From Ruminococcus sp. (lineage in GTDB: Bacteria > Bacillota > Clostridia > Lachnospirales > Lachnospiraceae): DNA of 64,000 bases. Position 1 is the stretch's first letter, and the number at the start of each line of letters is the position of its first letter. The stretch is from positions 1 through 64,000 of the forward strand of contig JACERV010000016.1 in NCBI GenBank assembly GCA_013911065.1. The letters run 5' to 3'. Below the pieces are notes generated by a model. That model worked only from the letters and a program-made list of their open reading frames with translations, ran no database searches and was not told where the DNA came from. This document shows, in pieces, positions 32,847-42,261 of this stretch. A program made the translations under genes and the position numbers.

Positions 32847-33015
32847 AAGCTCCTCCTTTAAAACGCAGTTTCCTGAATCAGTATAATATACTTTTCCTCA
32901 TGGGGCAACTTAAAACCTGGAGTTTTCCGATATATCAGAAGGAGAATCCGCAAAAGTGTTCCACTTATAAAAAGGAAAATGACAGACCTCATTCTATCGA
33001 AAAATTATCAGACTC

Positions 33016-33780
33016 TTACTCCATACCATACAGTCTCCTGGCATTTTTCTCTGTCTGCACAACCACCTCTTCGTAAGATACCCCTTTCAGTTCCGAAATC
33101 TGTTCTGCCACATAAGTCAGGTTTAAAGAAGAGTTTCTCTTTCCCCTGTTTGGTACCGGCGCCAGATAAGGGCAGTCTGTTTCAAGTACTAAGAATTCCA
33201 GAGGAATCTCTTTTACCACTTCTTTCAGCTTTTTTGCATTTTGAAATGTCACTACTCCCCCAATTCCAATAAAAAATCCCATCTTCACATACTCCCTTGC
33301 CAGCTCTGCTGAGTAAGAGAAACAATGAATAACCCCCTGCAGTTTCCCCGCATATTTTTTTATAATCTCAAGTGTATCTGCGGCAGCATCCCGGCTGTGG
33401 ATAATCACGGGCATTTCCAGTTCCTTCGCCAGCTCCAACTGCCGGATGAACCACTCCTTTTGCTCCTCATGACTCTCCTTATCCCAATAATAGTCCAGAC
33501 CAATTTCTCCCAATGCAACTATTTTTTCTTCTTGTAAAATCGTTCTTAACCGGTTAAAGTTTTCTTCATTCAACTCACCTACATCATCGGGATGAACTCC
33601 AACCGCCCCGTACACAAAAGGATACCTTGCCGTCAAGTTCCGTATATCCTCCCAGGATGACACATCTGAACCTGCATTAACAATGGTTCCGACTCCGCCT
33701 TCCTGCATGGATAATAACAATTCCTCTCTGTCCTCATCAAACTGCTCATCATCATAATGTGCATGTGTATCAAAAATCAT
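33016..33780 (-). CDS. tatD: TatD-family metal-dependent hydrolase
   Basis: A 254-residue TIM-barrel hydrolase/DNase of the TatD family. Metal ligands are seen in FDTHAHYDD, EIGLDYYWD, VIIHSRDAA, IHCFSYS and LETDCPYLAP. These enzymes act as 3'-5' exonucleases or D-aminoacyl-tRNA hydrolase-like proteins; the cellular role is not certain. The ATG follows TGGAGG. It is upstream of rsmA on the same strand. Confidence 0.93.
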   Translation of the reverse strand: MIFDTHAHYDDEQFDEDREELLLSMQEGGVGTIVNAGSDVSSWEDIRNLTARYPFVYGAVGVHPDDVGELNEENFNRLRTILQEEKIVALGEIGLDYYWDKESHEEQKEWFIRQLELAKELEMPVIIHSRDAAADTLEIIKKYAGKLQGVIHCFSYSAELAREYVKMGFFIGIGGVVTFQNAKKLKEVVKEIPLEFLVLETDCPYLAPVPNRGKRNSSLNLTYVAEQISELKGVSYEEVVVQTEKNARRLYGME

Positions 33781-34005
33781 GATTTACTTCCTCCATAAAA
33801 TAAACAATGTAATTTTCTAATTGTATAAAAATCAGCCCGTCTTAAAGAATCACGTCCTGAAGCCTTCCTAACTGCTTTCACGATTATAACACAATTCTAA
33901 TGTTCTTATCACTTATTTTATTAACATACTTACCCAGTTTTCTATTTGTATTCCTTTTAACTCAACTGTACTTATTGACATATGCGGCATTCAACCTCTA
34001 CCTTA

Positions 34006-34034
34006 TTGACTACTAATTTATTACAACGTATAAT
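34006..34034 (+). promoter_or_regulatory. Promoter of the metallo-hydrolase gene
   Basis: TTGACT (34006-34011), 17 bases, TATAAT (34029-34034): close to consensus, 48 bases before the start codon. Confidence 0.8.
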
Positions 34035-34081
34035 TTTAGATATTACAAGTGGGGCATTTAAAATATACGTGGAGGTATACC

Positions 34082-34801
34082 ATGAAAATTATTAACTTGG
34101 GCAATTTTGTCGTAAATAATTATCTCATATCTTTGCCTGAAGGCTATATGCTGGTGGATACGGGTTATGAATATGGTTATGAAGCTTTTTCCCGTAAACT
34201 CGTTAAAAATAATATATCTCTGTATGATATACATTATATTTTTCTCACTCATGCACACGATGACCATGCGGGTTTTCTAAATGAGTTGTTGATACACAAC
34301 TCCAACATAAAAGTTATTTTACATCCAAAGGCAGTAAAAAGATTACGGATAGGGCAAAACTCTTTTAATGGAGGCTGCTATAACATATTAGCACTTTTAT
34401 TTTGCAAATTAATGGCATTAGTCGGTAAAGGGGAACATAAATTTCCGCCTGTTAACAGCTATTTTGAAAATAACTACATTTTTATTACTACACCAGAAGC
34501 CCAAAAACTTGAACATGACTTATCTATTAGATTTTTTGAAACGCCGGGGCATACAGACTGCTCTATTTCACTTTTATATAATGACATTTTGTTTTGTGGT
34601 GATGCAGCAATGAATGGGCTGCCTAGTTGGAATAATATTACGATTTGGATAGAAGATTTATCTCAATTTAAGTCCTCCTGGAAAGAAATCATCAAAATAA
34701 AGCCAGCAATAGTTTATCCGGCTCATGACAGACCTATAACCCTTAATAAATTATCAGAACATCTATCAAAAATAAGCAGTCGGAAGCTCTTGCCATTGTA
34801 A
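34082..34801 (+). CDS. MBL-fold metallo-hydrolase
   Basis: A 239-residue metallo-beta-lactamase-fold hydrolase. Zinc ligands are THAHDDHAG (about 58-66), the His of PGHTDCS, the Asp of FCGDAAM and the His of YPAHDRP. This pattern is shared with glyoxalase II-like and other thioesterase/phosphoesterase members; the substrate is unknown. The start is the ATG at 34082, six bases after GGAGG. The gene stands alone between its own promoter and a bidirectional terminator and is more AT-rich than its neighbours, which may point to transfer. Confidence 0.85.
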   Translation: MKIINLGNFVVNNYLISLPEGYMLVDTGYEYGYEAFSRKLVKNNISLYDIHYIFLTHAHDDHAGFLNELLIHNSNIKVILHPKAVKRLRIGQNSFNGGCYNILALLFCKLMALVGKGEHKFPPVNSYFENNYIFITTPEAQKLEHDLSIRFFETPGHTDCSISLLYNDILFCGDAAMNGLPSWNNITIWIEDLSQFKSSWKEIIKIKPAIVYPAHDRPITLNKLSEHLSKISSRKLLPL

Positions 34802-34830
34802 TAGTATTACTATAACTTCACCGTCTCAGC

Positions 34831-34874
34831 AAAAAGCCAGCTTTCCCTTATTTTAAAGGAAAAGCTGGCTTTCT
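34831..34874. terminator. Bidirectional terminator
   Basis: AAAGCCAGCTTT (34833-34844) pairs with AAAGCTGGCTTT (34861-34872) between convergent genes. Confidence 0.8.
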
Positions 34875-34882
34875 TAATGACA

Positions 34883-36994
34883 TCATAGTACGATATCATC
34901 TATTTTATCAAATGTGTCCATATTATATGACTCTACTGTGTTTCCTGCCACAATATAGAAAGTGTCTCCGGAATAGATACCCCTCGCCTCGGAATATCCT
35001 CCCAGCTCTCTTTCGAAGATGTTTTTGAATCCATTCTCCTTGTCATAAGAAAAGAGGTAATAGCTCTGCCCCTGTCCGTATGCCGAGAATCCAATCAGAT
35101 TTCTGTCCGTACTGACTAAAGCCGCTTTATAATTATAAGAAATATCCGTAGAATAACTGTCTTCCAATATATACTTCTGCACCTCTTTTACATCCTTCGG
35201 ATTAGAAATATCAAACATGGACAATTTCACGCCCTGAGTCATGGTTCCGGTTTCATCTACATCCATTCCAACACCCAGTAAGAGCCCTTCTCCATAAGGG
35301 TGGAGATAATCTGAGAATCCAGGTATCTTCAGCTCACCGATAATCTTAGGCTTTTTCGGATTTGATAAGTCGACGGAAAATAGCGGATCTACCTGTTTAA
35401 ATGTTACAAAATATCCGGTATCACCCATAAACCTGGCTGAATATACTCTCTCATCTTCTGCAAGTCCCTCAATTTTTCCCGTTTCATTCAACTTTTCATC
35501 TAAAATGTATAAAGAATTTGTATCTTTCTTTGTTGAATTCTCTGCAGGCGCTATTTCGTTAAACAGAACGATAGGGAATACACTTCCATTTCCTGTAGAA
35601 CTGACTGTTGTTACCAGTCTGAGGTTTCCTTTGTATTCATCAATACTGAAAGAATCGTTTAGTGTACCGTTAATTCTGGTCTGTCCTACTGCCTCCAGTC
35701 TGCCATCCTTATAAGCTACTTTTCTGATACATGTCTGTGTAACATCAGATTCCGCAGAATTGTAATATGCTTCACAAACATAAATATTATTCTTGCTCAC
35801 ATATACAAGCCCTGCATTTCCAAATACTGCCTTATTGTCCTTCTTCTCACCTGGGTCCTTCAGGGAAAATGTGGAAATTACCGTATATTGATTTCCCCGT
35901 ACATACTGAGGAAGCAGAATATTTTTACTGTCTATCTCCTTGCCCTGTACCTGAGGTATATAAGCGCCGATATCCGTTCTTCCTGCTGCCGTATCCGCAT
36001 AAAAATTACTCAGAATATATACATCATCCCCGGATACCCGCATGGTATAAAAGCTGCCGCTCTGAGTGATCTTTCCTATAGATTTAGGTTTGGAAGTATC
36101 GCTGACATCGTATGTCTCAGCAACAGTATACTGCTTATAAGTTCCTCCGTATCCTTCTTTCCCATCTTCATACTCTGTTTTTGTGTAAACAAGGATCAAT
36201 TTTTCATCTTTTACATAAACTTCGGAAATATACTGGTCATCCTCAAGACGGATTGTTGCCATCTGTTTCATCTCTTGCTTCTCAATGCTGACAATCTGAA
36301 TCCTCTGACCGTTTAATATATACAAGTTCTTACCGTCCGTCTTGACGATATCACCTTCCCCAACGCCCTCTTCCCTGATATTTGTATCAGAGTAAGAGCC
36401 ATTGCCTGAAACGTCATTCGTTGCCGATGAATCCGCCTTACTTTCCTGTACCGCACGCTCTGTATTTCCTGCTCCGGGAACACCAGCCCCTTCATCTCTG
36501 CTGCTTTCCGTAACATAAACCTCACTATTGTACTGCTCCTGACTTTTTCTCTCTGCTTCAATATACTGGTACACCTCATCATAGCTCTTTGCTGATGCAA
36601 TGACCCTGTCCCCTGATGATACCGGTGCAGAAGATTCCTCTCCCGCATCACTGGCATTGTCCGCAGAAGCTATGCCAGGTCTGCTGCCTGCCGTATCTTC
36701 ATTCTTTTGAAATAATCCGCCAAAAGCTGCAATTCCTATTACAAGAACACAGCACGCGGCAGCGGCGCCAACCGTATAGACTGTTTTCCAGCGGAATCTT
36801 TTTTGATTCGCTTTTTCTTTTAACATCTTTTCAATGTTTTCAGGCTTTAGGGATTCTGGAATTTCCACATCTTCTGTCATTTTCTGAAGCTGTTCCTCCA
36901 GTTTGTTTTCTTCTATTTCCTGTCCCTCTGCCGTCTGTTCCTCTATCATCTCTTCTTCCGGATTTTTCTTTAAATCCTTCCCATCCAACGTCAT
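34883..36994 (-). CDS. Membrane beta-propeller protein, probable sigma partner
   Basis: A 703-residue protein with an acidic cytosolic N terminus (1-65), one membrane helix (about 71-95) and a large external beta-propeller (Beta_propel family) with blades such as GDIVKTDGKNLYILNGQRI and VSGDDVYILSNFY. The gene starts 15 bases after an ECF-like sigma factor gene, and the cytosolic part (EIPESLKPENIEKMLKEK) resembles the sigma-binding tail of anti-sigma factors. I infer that it senses an external signal and holds the sigma factor. The ligand is unknown. Confidence 0.8.
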   Translation of the reverse strand: MTLDGKDLKKNPEEEMIEEQTAEGQEIEENKLEEQLQKMTEDVEIPESLKPENIEKMLKEKANQKRFRWKTVYTVGAAAACCVLVIGIAAFGGLFQKNEDTAGSRPGIASADNASDAGEESSAPVSSGDRVIASAKSYDEVYQYIEAERKSQEQYNSEVYVTESSRDEGAGVPGAGNTERAVQESKADSSATNDVSGNGSYSDTNIREEGVGEGDIVKTDGKNLYILNGQRIQIVSIEKQEMKQMATIRLEDDQYISEVYVKDEKLILVYTKTEYEDGKEGYGGTYKQYTVAETYDVSDTSKPKSIGKITQSGSFYTMRVSGDDVYILSNFYADTAAGRTDIGAYIPQVQGKEIDSKNILLPQYVRGNQYTVISTFSLKDPGEKKDNKAVFGNAGLVYVSKNNIYVCEAYYNSAESDVTQTCIRKVAYKDGRLEAVGQTRINGTLNDSFSIDEYKGNLRLVTTVSSTGNGSVFPIVLFNEIAPAENSTKKDTNSLYILDEKLNETGKIEGLAEDERVYSARFMGDTGYFVTFKQVDPLFSVDLSNPKKPKIIGELKIPGFSDYLHPYGEGLLLGVGMDVDETGTMTQGVKLSMFDISNPKDVKEVQKYILEDSYSTDISYNYKAALVSTDRNLIGFSAYGQGQSYYLFSYDKENGFKNIFERELGGYSEARGIYSGDTFYIVAGNTVESYNMDTFDKIDDIVL

Positions 36995-37009
36995 GACCTA
37001 CACCCCTTT

Positions 37010-37522
37010 CTACTGTAGAACTCTGCGCATTTTTTCCATTGCGCGGGTCTTCTTGGAGCGGACTGTGGCGGGGTTCTGATCCATCATATTCCCAATTTCA
37101 TCGCTCTGATAGCCCCCAAATACTGAAAATGCCACAATCATCCTCTCGTCTTCATTTAATATGCCGAATGCCTTCCGCACATCATGTGACCCCGCATAAT
37201 CCCTCTCCGGTGCCGGCAGCTCTGTCTCAAGCTCTTCCATCTGCGGAACATCCCTGAACCGCTTCTTACATTGATTGCTCAAAATCCGAAAAATCCAGCT
37301 TCGAAAGGATTCCTCTTTTTTAAGTCCGCTGATATTCTCATAAGCCGCTATGACAGCTTCGCTTACCGCATCCTCCGCATCCTGAGGATGCTTCAGCGTA
37401 TACAGCGCAAACTTATATAATTCCTTGTGAATCCTCACATACAGCTCTGAAAATGCCTTCACATCTCCCTGCCGGGACTTCCGTATTAATGCCAATTCCG
37501 ATAAATTTTCATAATCAGACAT
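37010..37522 (-). CDS. ECF-type RNA polymerase sigma factor
   Basis: A 170-residue sigma-70 family factor with only regions 2 (ALYTLKHPQDAEDAVSEA, FRSWIFRILSNQC) and 4 (ILNEDERMIVAFSVFGGYQ, then DEIGNMMDQNPATVRSKKTR). The start is the ATG at 37522 after GAGGAGGGG; the longer frame to 37558 lacks a site. It is followed 15 bases later by the beta-propeller protein, which probably regulates it. Its own promoter region contains a perfect inverted repeat (37582-37606). Confidence 0.9.
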   Translation of the reverse strand: MSDYENLSELALIRKSRQGDVKAFSELYVRIHKELYKFALYTLKHPQDAEDAVSEAVIAAYENISGLKKEESFRSWIFRILSNQCKKRFRDVPQMEELETELPAPERDYAGSHDVRKAFGILNEDERMIVAFSVFGGYQSDEIGNMMDQNPATVRSKKTRAMEKMRRVLQ

Positions 37523-37581
37523 CTGCCCCTCCTCTCCCGCCCTGTAATTCCAGGGCAAAGTTATTTACATTCATGAATGAA

Positions 37582-37606
37582 AACGAAACAAGATATCCGT
37601 TTCGTT
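37582..37606. promoter_or_regulatory. Perfect inverted repeat upstream of the sigma gene
   Basis: AACGAAAC, nine bases, GTTTCGTT. It lies 60 bases before the sigma start and just downstream of a leftward TATATA box (about 37611-37616). It may be an operator or a leader hairpin. Confidence 0.5.
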
Positions 37607-37832
37607 CTTGTATATATAAGAGTAAAAAATCTTATATTTTGTTGCAGGTAAAACAAAGAAATTTCTTTCTTCCTCTTTTTTCATCTTATCCCATTATTGT
37701 CCAGACATCCACTATTTTTTCTATTGCCCATTATATTTTTATCCCTTAAAATAAGGGTAGCGGTTCAGAGGGCAGGCTCGAAAATATTTATGTTCTTCTG
37801 AATAGTTACAAATTTCGAAAGGTGGCACATTT
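37607..37832. other. Divergent promoter region of the sigma and YesN operons
   Basis: AT-rich and gene-free. CCCTTA/TAAGGG (37743-37757) forms a small hairpin upstream of the regulator gene. No clear -35/-10 pair is seen for the rightward operon. Confidence 0.35.
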
Positions 37833-39452
37833 ATGTATAAGGTCATGATTGTGGATGATGAAAGCCTTATCATCTCTTTGATAGAGAATTTGATAGACTG
37901 GGAAAAATATGACATGGTAGTGGCAGGGAGCGCAAATAATGGAATAGATGCTCTGACAGAGGTAGAGAGGATACAGCCGGACATTGTCATAGTTGATGTC
38001 CGCATGCCCGGGTATGATGGTATCACTTTTATGCAGAAACTCCGTGAGATTAATACTAAGATTAAATTTATCGTAATCAGTGGGCATAAGAAGTTCGAAT
38101 ATGCTAAGAGTGCAATGAAATATAACGTAGAAGATTATCTCATTAAGCCTATTAATAAAGAGGAAATGGAACATATTCTGGATAAACTGAGACAGAAGCT
38201 GGCAAGTGAACGGCAGTCTGAAAACATTCACCAGGCTTTGAGCAGCGAGCTTAATGCCAGTCACCGGCAAATCCATGACTATTTCATTGAGTCATTTTTT
38301 CAAAATAAGCTTCCGGCTGACGGGTTATCTGAAGATGCCGTTAACAGCTCCTATTTTACCAAATTCCGCTCCGGCTTCTACTGTGGTATCATTCTAAAAC
38401 TGGATTCCCGTTATACCCGGCTGGATTCCGGCTTTACAGAAACACTGCTGGGCCGCATTCAAGAGCAGTTCCTCAAGATTGCGGCAGATCTGTGCCACGA
38501 AATACTGATACAGCCGGCCCCCGATTCTCTCCGCATCATCTGTAATTATCCAGATGAACGCCGCCAGGAGCTCCCGGGGCTGTTAAAAGAAATCTTCTCT
38601 TATGTTTCCAATATTCTGAAAAAATTTGAAGATATCCTGCTTACCATAGGAATTGGAGCCCCCGTGCACAAGTTAAGCGATGCCAGTTCAAGCCTGCTTA
38701 GCGCCGACAGCTGCATTCAGGCAAGAATTGCGCTCGGAACCCAACGGTTGATTTTTCATTCTGACTTGAAAGAAGACCCGGGTATTATACAGATTATTCT
38801 TACAAATACAGCTATGGAAAAATGGAATGATGCCCTCCGAAGCCTTAGAGCCGACAACATCAAGATGCAGCTTTTAAATCTTTTTTCTTATGCAGAGGAT
38901 TACAAATATCAGGATAATCTGATTTATAATAAGGTTGCGTTGGCTTTACACAGAAAATTTTATGATTATATCGTTAAAATAGACCTATGTAAAAAGTCTT
39001 ATGAGGAATTTGAAAACGAACTGGCGGAAAACTCCTGCTGGGCATTTACCGGACGGATGCTTGCCGATGCCCTCTCGGAACAAATGGCTTCCTACATCAC
39101 CCGATATATCAGTGAGGATTCCCAGGACTGTAATCCTGCCATCCGTATTGCCAAAAAATATATTGCAGAAAACTATCAGAGTAATATTTCCATGACTTCA
39201 ATGGCTGAACTGGTCAATCTGAGCCCGGTCTATTTTAGCGTGCTCTTTAAGAGGGAAGTAGGCACCAATTTCCTTGATTACCTGAACCAGTACCGTCTGG
39301 AAGTCTCTAAAAAGCTGTTAAGGCAGGTAAAATACAATATTAATGAAGTGGCTTCACTCTCCGGTTTCCAGGACTCCAAATATTTTTCCAAGCTCTTTAA
39401 GAAGACCTTTGGAATCACTCCAACAGACTACAGAAACCGGAATGCAGGTTAG
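37833..39452 (+). CDS. YesN-family response regulator with AraC-type DNA-binding domain
   Basis: A 539-residue regulator: an N-terminal receiver (Asp55 in IVIVDVRMPGYDG; KPI lysine near 108), a long middle region (about 150-425) and a C-terminal AraC helix-turn-helix pair (YQSNISMTSMAELVNLSPV and YNINEVASLSGFQDSKYFS). This class pairs with YesM-type kinases to control sugar uptake genes. The kinase follows 17 bases later. The probable target is the ABC transporter operon from 42.2 kb. Confidence 0.93.
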   Translation: MYKVMIVDDESLIISLIENLIDWEKYDMVVAGSANNGIDALTEVERIQPDIVIVDVRMPGYDGITFMQKLREINTKIKFIVISGHKKFEYAKSAMKYNVEDYLIKPINKEEMEHILDKLRQKLASERQSENIHQALSSELNASHRQIHDYFIESFFQNKLPADGLSEDAVNSSYFTKFRSGFYCGIILKLDSRYTRLDSGFTETLLGRIQEQFLKIAADLCHEILIQPAPDSLRIICNYPDERRQELPGLLKEIFSYVSNILKKFEDILLTIGIGAPVHKLSDASSSLLSADSCIQARIALGTQRLIFHSDLKEDPGIIQIILTNTAMEKWNDALRSLRADNIKMQLLNLFSYAEDYKYQDNLIYNKVALALHRKFYDYIVKIDLCKKSYEEFENELAENSCWAFTGRMLADALSEQMASYITRYISEDSQDCNPAIRIAKKYIAENYQSNISMTSMAELVNLSPVYFSVLFKREVGTNFLDYLNQYRLEVSKKLLRQVKYNINEVASLSGFQDSKYFSKLFKKTFGITPTDYRNRNAG

Positions 39453-39469
39453 AAAGGGCGGTATCCGGA

Positions 39470-40573
39470 ATGTATAAATATAATATATCACGCCTGAACA
39501 GAAAGCTTGACAGTGCTAACCTATTCTTAATCCTCATTATTAATATTACCCTGCCTTTGGGTGTCCTGCTGTTAAACACCCTGATTATCCGGTTCCAGCT
39601 CAGCAAAAACCTGCTGACATCAATCCCTGAAAATTATTATACAAGGCTTACCCTTCTGTCATTGGTTCTGGTTACAGTAATGCTTGGAATTATCGACTAC
39701 GTTTATATTATCTCCCCATTTCTTCACCTGGAGGATGTGTTAAAGGAATATGCTAATCTCACCAACATGAATTTAGAAAAGCCTTTTGATAAACACTTTG
39801 TGAAGTCCTCACTGGAACAGAACTTTCTGGACATGCTGCAGATTCAAAAAGAGATAGATAAACAGGCACGTAAAGCGGAAAACCGGATTCAGACAACGGA
39901 ATTATATGCACTTCAGACTCAGATTAATCCACATTTTCTCTACAATACCCTGGACTCTATCCGGGGATTAGCTCTCATTCACGGGGTAAGTGAAATTGCC
40001 ACCATGACGGAATCTCTGTCCTGCCTTTTCAGGAGTATGATTGCCAAAGAGGGGCAGATGCTGCTTTTGCGGGATGAATTTGAAAATGTGCGCAATTATA
40101 TTACCATACAGAATTTTCGTTTCAGCAACCGGTTCGATTATGAGTATAATATACCGGAAGCCCTCATGGATCAGTATCTTATTCCAAATATGACCCTTCA
40201 GCCAATTGTAGAAAATGCGATTATGCATGGTCTTGAAAGTAAATATGGGAGAGGCAGGATTTCTATTTCAGGCTACGTAACAGAAAAGCGCCTTGTACTG
40301 TCAATCACAGATAATGGAGTAGGCATTGAGGAAGAAAAGCTGAACTACCTTAACGAAAGGCTGCTGAATTACCGTGCGCCTATTTCAAAAGAACATACCC
40401 GCTATCATGTAGGAATCGCGCTTCTGAACATAAATAAACAGATTAAATTAAAGTTTGGAGACCAATACGGAATCTGTCTCACAAGCACTCCCGACGTCTA
40501 TACATCTACCGAACTTGTCCTTCCGGCACTGCCTGCCGGACAGGCTGCCAGACAGGAGAATATCTATGAATAA
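39470..40573 (+). CDS. YesM-type histidine kinase lacking an extracellular sensor domain
   Basis: A 367-residue kinase with two membrane helices (about 17-41 and 59-83) joined by only about 17 residues, so there is no room for an external ligand domain. The cytosolic part has the His_kinase motif LQTQINPHFLYNTLDS (His155) and an ATPase domain (PIVENAIMHGLE, ITDNGVGI). Most YesM proteins have a dCache-like sensor; this one probably senses through the membrane or a partner. It overlaps the next gene, a degenerate ABC ATPase, by eight bases (ATGAATAA). Confidence 0.9.
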   Translation: MYKYNISRLNRKLDSANLFLILIINITLPLGVLLLNTLIIRFQLSKNLLTSIPENYYTRLTLLSLVLVTVMLGIIDYVYIISPFLHLEDVLKEYANLTNMNLEKPFDKHFVKSSLEQNFLDMLQIQKEIDKQARKAENRIQTTELYALQTQINPHFLYNTLDSIRGLALIHGVSEIATMTESLSCLFRSMIAKEGQMLLLRDEFENVRNYITIQNFRFSNRFDYEYNIPEALMDQYLIPNMTLQPIVENAIMHGLESKYGRGRISISGYVTEKRLVLSITDNGVGIEEEKLNYLNERLLNYRAPISKEHTRYHVGIALLNINKQIKLKFGDQYGICLTSTPDVYTSTELVLPALPAGQAARQENIYE

Positions 40574-42068
40574 AGAACTGCTGAGAATGGAGCATATCAT
40601 CACTTACCGTTCTTCTAAAAAAATACTGGATGATGCAAAACTGAACCTGTTTCAAGGTGAGCTCATCGGCATCACCAGTGTAAACAATGCAGGAAAAACC
40701 GCCCTCGTTGGTGGTATTGTTGGGACTGCCCCTATTACCTCGGGGCATATTTATATTGAGGAGGAAGAGGTCTCCATTACATCCATAGAAGAAGGCCGGA
40801 AAGCAGGTATTTACTACTTTTCCCGCCACTCCTCACTGATTACCGACTTTACAATCTGGCAGAATTTCCTTCTGGGGCCTAACCCAGGCCAGATAATCAT
40901 TAAATCCCGGGACTCTGAGGCACAGTGCCGGGAAATGCTGGAGCTGCTTGGAATACAGGTGAATATTCATGAAAAAATCAGCACTCTCACCCAAAAAGAG
41001 AAACTTCTGGTTGAGATGGCGCGTGCCGTATATTATGATGCTAAAATCCTCGTAATGGATGATATTCTCAATACACTTTCGGCCACAGCCTTAGATGAGT
41101 TTGAGTTGCTCTTTCAAATGTTGTGTTCTCTGCATATCGGGATTATTTTAATCGACAACCGTATCCGCTGTCTGAAACGTTATTGCAGCCGTCTTTTCGT
41201 CATGCGCAGCGGCCAAACAGCGGCTGTACTGGATAAAGGAAATATGGACGATAATCTTATCACTGCTCTAATGCTGGGCACAAAGCCTGCTGCAAAAGAC
41301 AAACCCCACATTCCCGAACCACTGCGTCATAACGAAGTTTTGCTGGAAATGCAGACTATTTACTATCAAAATATATTGCGGGGTCTCTCCTTTCAGGTTT
41401 TCCGCAATGAAATTACCGGTGTCTTAAATGTAGGGACTCATTCCGGAAATGCTGTGAATCATCTGCTTCAAGGCAGGGGAAAACCTGATTCCGGTACTTT
41501 ATATTTCCGGCAGCAGCCTATTGTTCTGAAATCTGCGGAGCATGCTGTCAGTACTGGGATTGCTTCCCTAGCGGAGCAGGACGCCATCTTCCCGAACCTG
41601 ACCCTGGAGGAAAATATTATGTTTCCTGCCTTAAAAATGAACAGCAGGCTCTACGGAATCTTGAATAAATCGGAACTTAAATATTCTGCCAGCGAACTAA
41701 TGAGCCGGTATATTGTTAATTATGAAGGCATCTACATTTCCGAATCCCAGATTGAAGCGGACATCATTCTGAGATGGAAAATCTATTTTTGCAGGATGCT
41801 GTCTACAAGCCCTGAACTTGCTGTGATTCTAAATCCTACCAAAAGCATCGACAGTACTTCAAAAGAACTTCTTTATGACGACATCCGCAGCCTGAGCGGG
41901 TTAGGTACTACGGCCCTCATCATCTCCTCCAATATTGAAGAACTCTTTGCCGTTTGTGACCGGATTCTGGTTGTCAATCACGGAAAAGCTGAAGCTGATA
42001 TCCGCAATGATGAATCAGGCCGGGAAGAACTTCTATATCTCTACAGGCAATATCTTAAGCTTATGTAA
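40566..42068 (+). CDS. Degenerate tandem ABC ATPase of the RbsA/MglA type
   Basis: A 500-residue protein built like sugar ABC ATPases with two nucleotide-binding halves, but with broken motifs. In the first half Walker A is TSVNNAGKTA (a Lys remains), the signature LSGGQ reads LTQKEK, and Walker B/DEPT reads VMDDILN. In the second half Walker A reads NVGTHSGNAV without Lys, the signature region reads SESQIEAD, and DEPT reads LNPTK. ATP hydrolysis is unlikely in the second half. The start is the ATG at 40566 after AGGAG. Coupling to the kinase gene suggests a signalling role, which is inference. Confidence 0.85.
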   Translation: MNKELLRMEHIITYRSSKKILDDAKLNLFQGELIGITSVNNAGKTALVGGIVGTAPITSGHIYIEEEEVSITSIEEGRKAGIYYFSRHSSLITDFTIWQNFLLGPNPGQIIIKSRDSEAQCREMLELLGIQVNIHEKISTLTQKEKLLVEMARAVYYDAKILVMDDILNTLSATALDEFELLFQMLCSLHIGIILIDNRIRCLKRYCSRLFVMRSGQTAAVLDKGNMDDNLITALMLGTKPAAKDKPHIPEPLRHNEVLLEMQTIYYQNILRGLSFQVFRNEITGVLNVGTHSGNAVNHLLQGRGKPDSGTLYFRQQPIVLKSAEHAVSTGIASLAEQDAIFPNLTLEENIMFPALKMNSRLYGILNKSELKYSASELMSRYIVNYEGIYISESQIEADIILRWKIYFCRMLSTSPELAVILNPTKSIDSTSKELLYDDIRSLSGLGTTALIISSNIEELFAVCDRILVVNHGKAEADIRNDESGREELLYLYRQYLKLM

Positions 42069-42079
42069 AAATAAGGATT

Positions 42080-42110
42080 GGGGCTTAAAAATGCCCCTCT
42101 TCATTTTCTG
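42080..42110 (+). terminator. Terminator after the regulator operon
   Basis: GGGGC (42080-42084) and GCCCC (42093-42097) with an eight-base loop, then TCTTCATTTTC. It is modest, so partial read-through into the transporter operon is possible. Confidence 0.55.
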
Positions 42111-42196
42111 TTCACTTTGTTCTATATATATCGAATATATACCCCAATTTTATACAAATTAAATAATTTTTGACACCATATCTAAATTTTGGTGCA

Positions 42197-42225
42197 TTGT
42201 TGTCCCCGGCACCCCTGAGTATAAT
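42197..42225 (+). promoter_or_regulatory. Promoter of the sugar ABC transporter operon
   Basis: TTGTTG (42197-42202), 17 bases, TATAAT (42220-42225), 36 bases before the first start codon. The C-rich spacer CCCCGGCACCCC may be part of a regulator site. Confidence 0.65.
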
Positions 42226-42261
42226 TGATACTAGCAAACGAAAGGAAAAGGGAGGAAGAAC

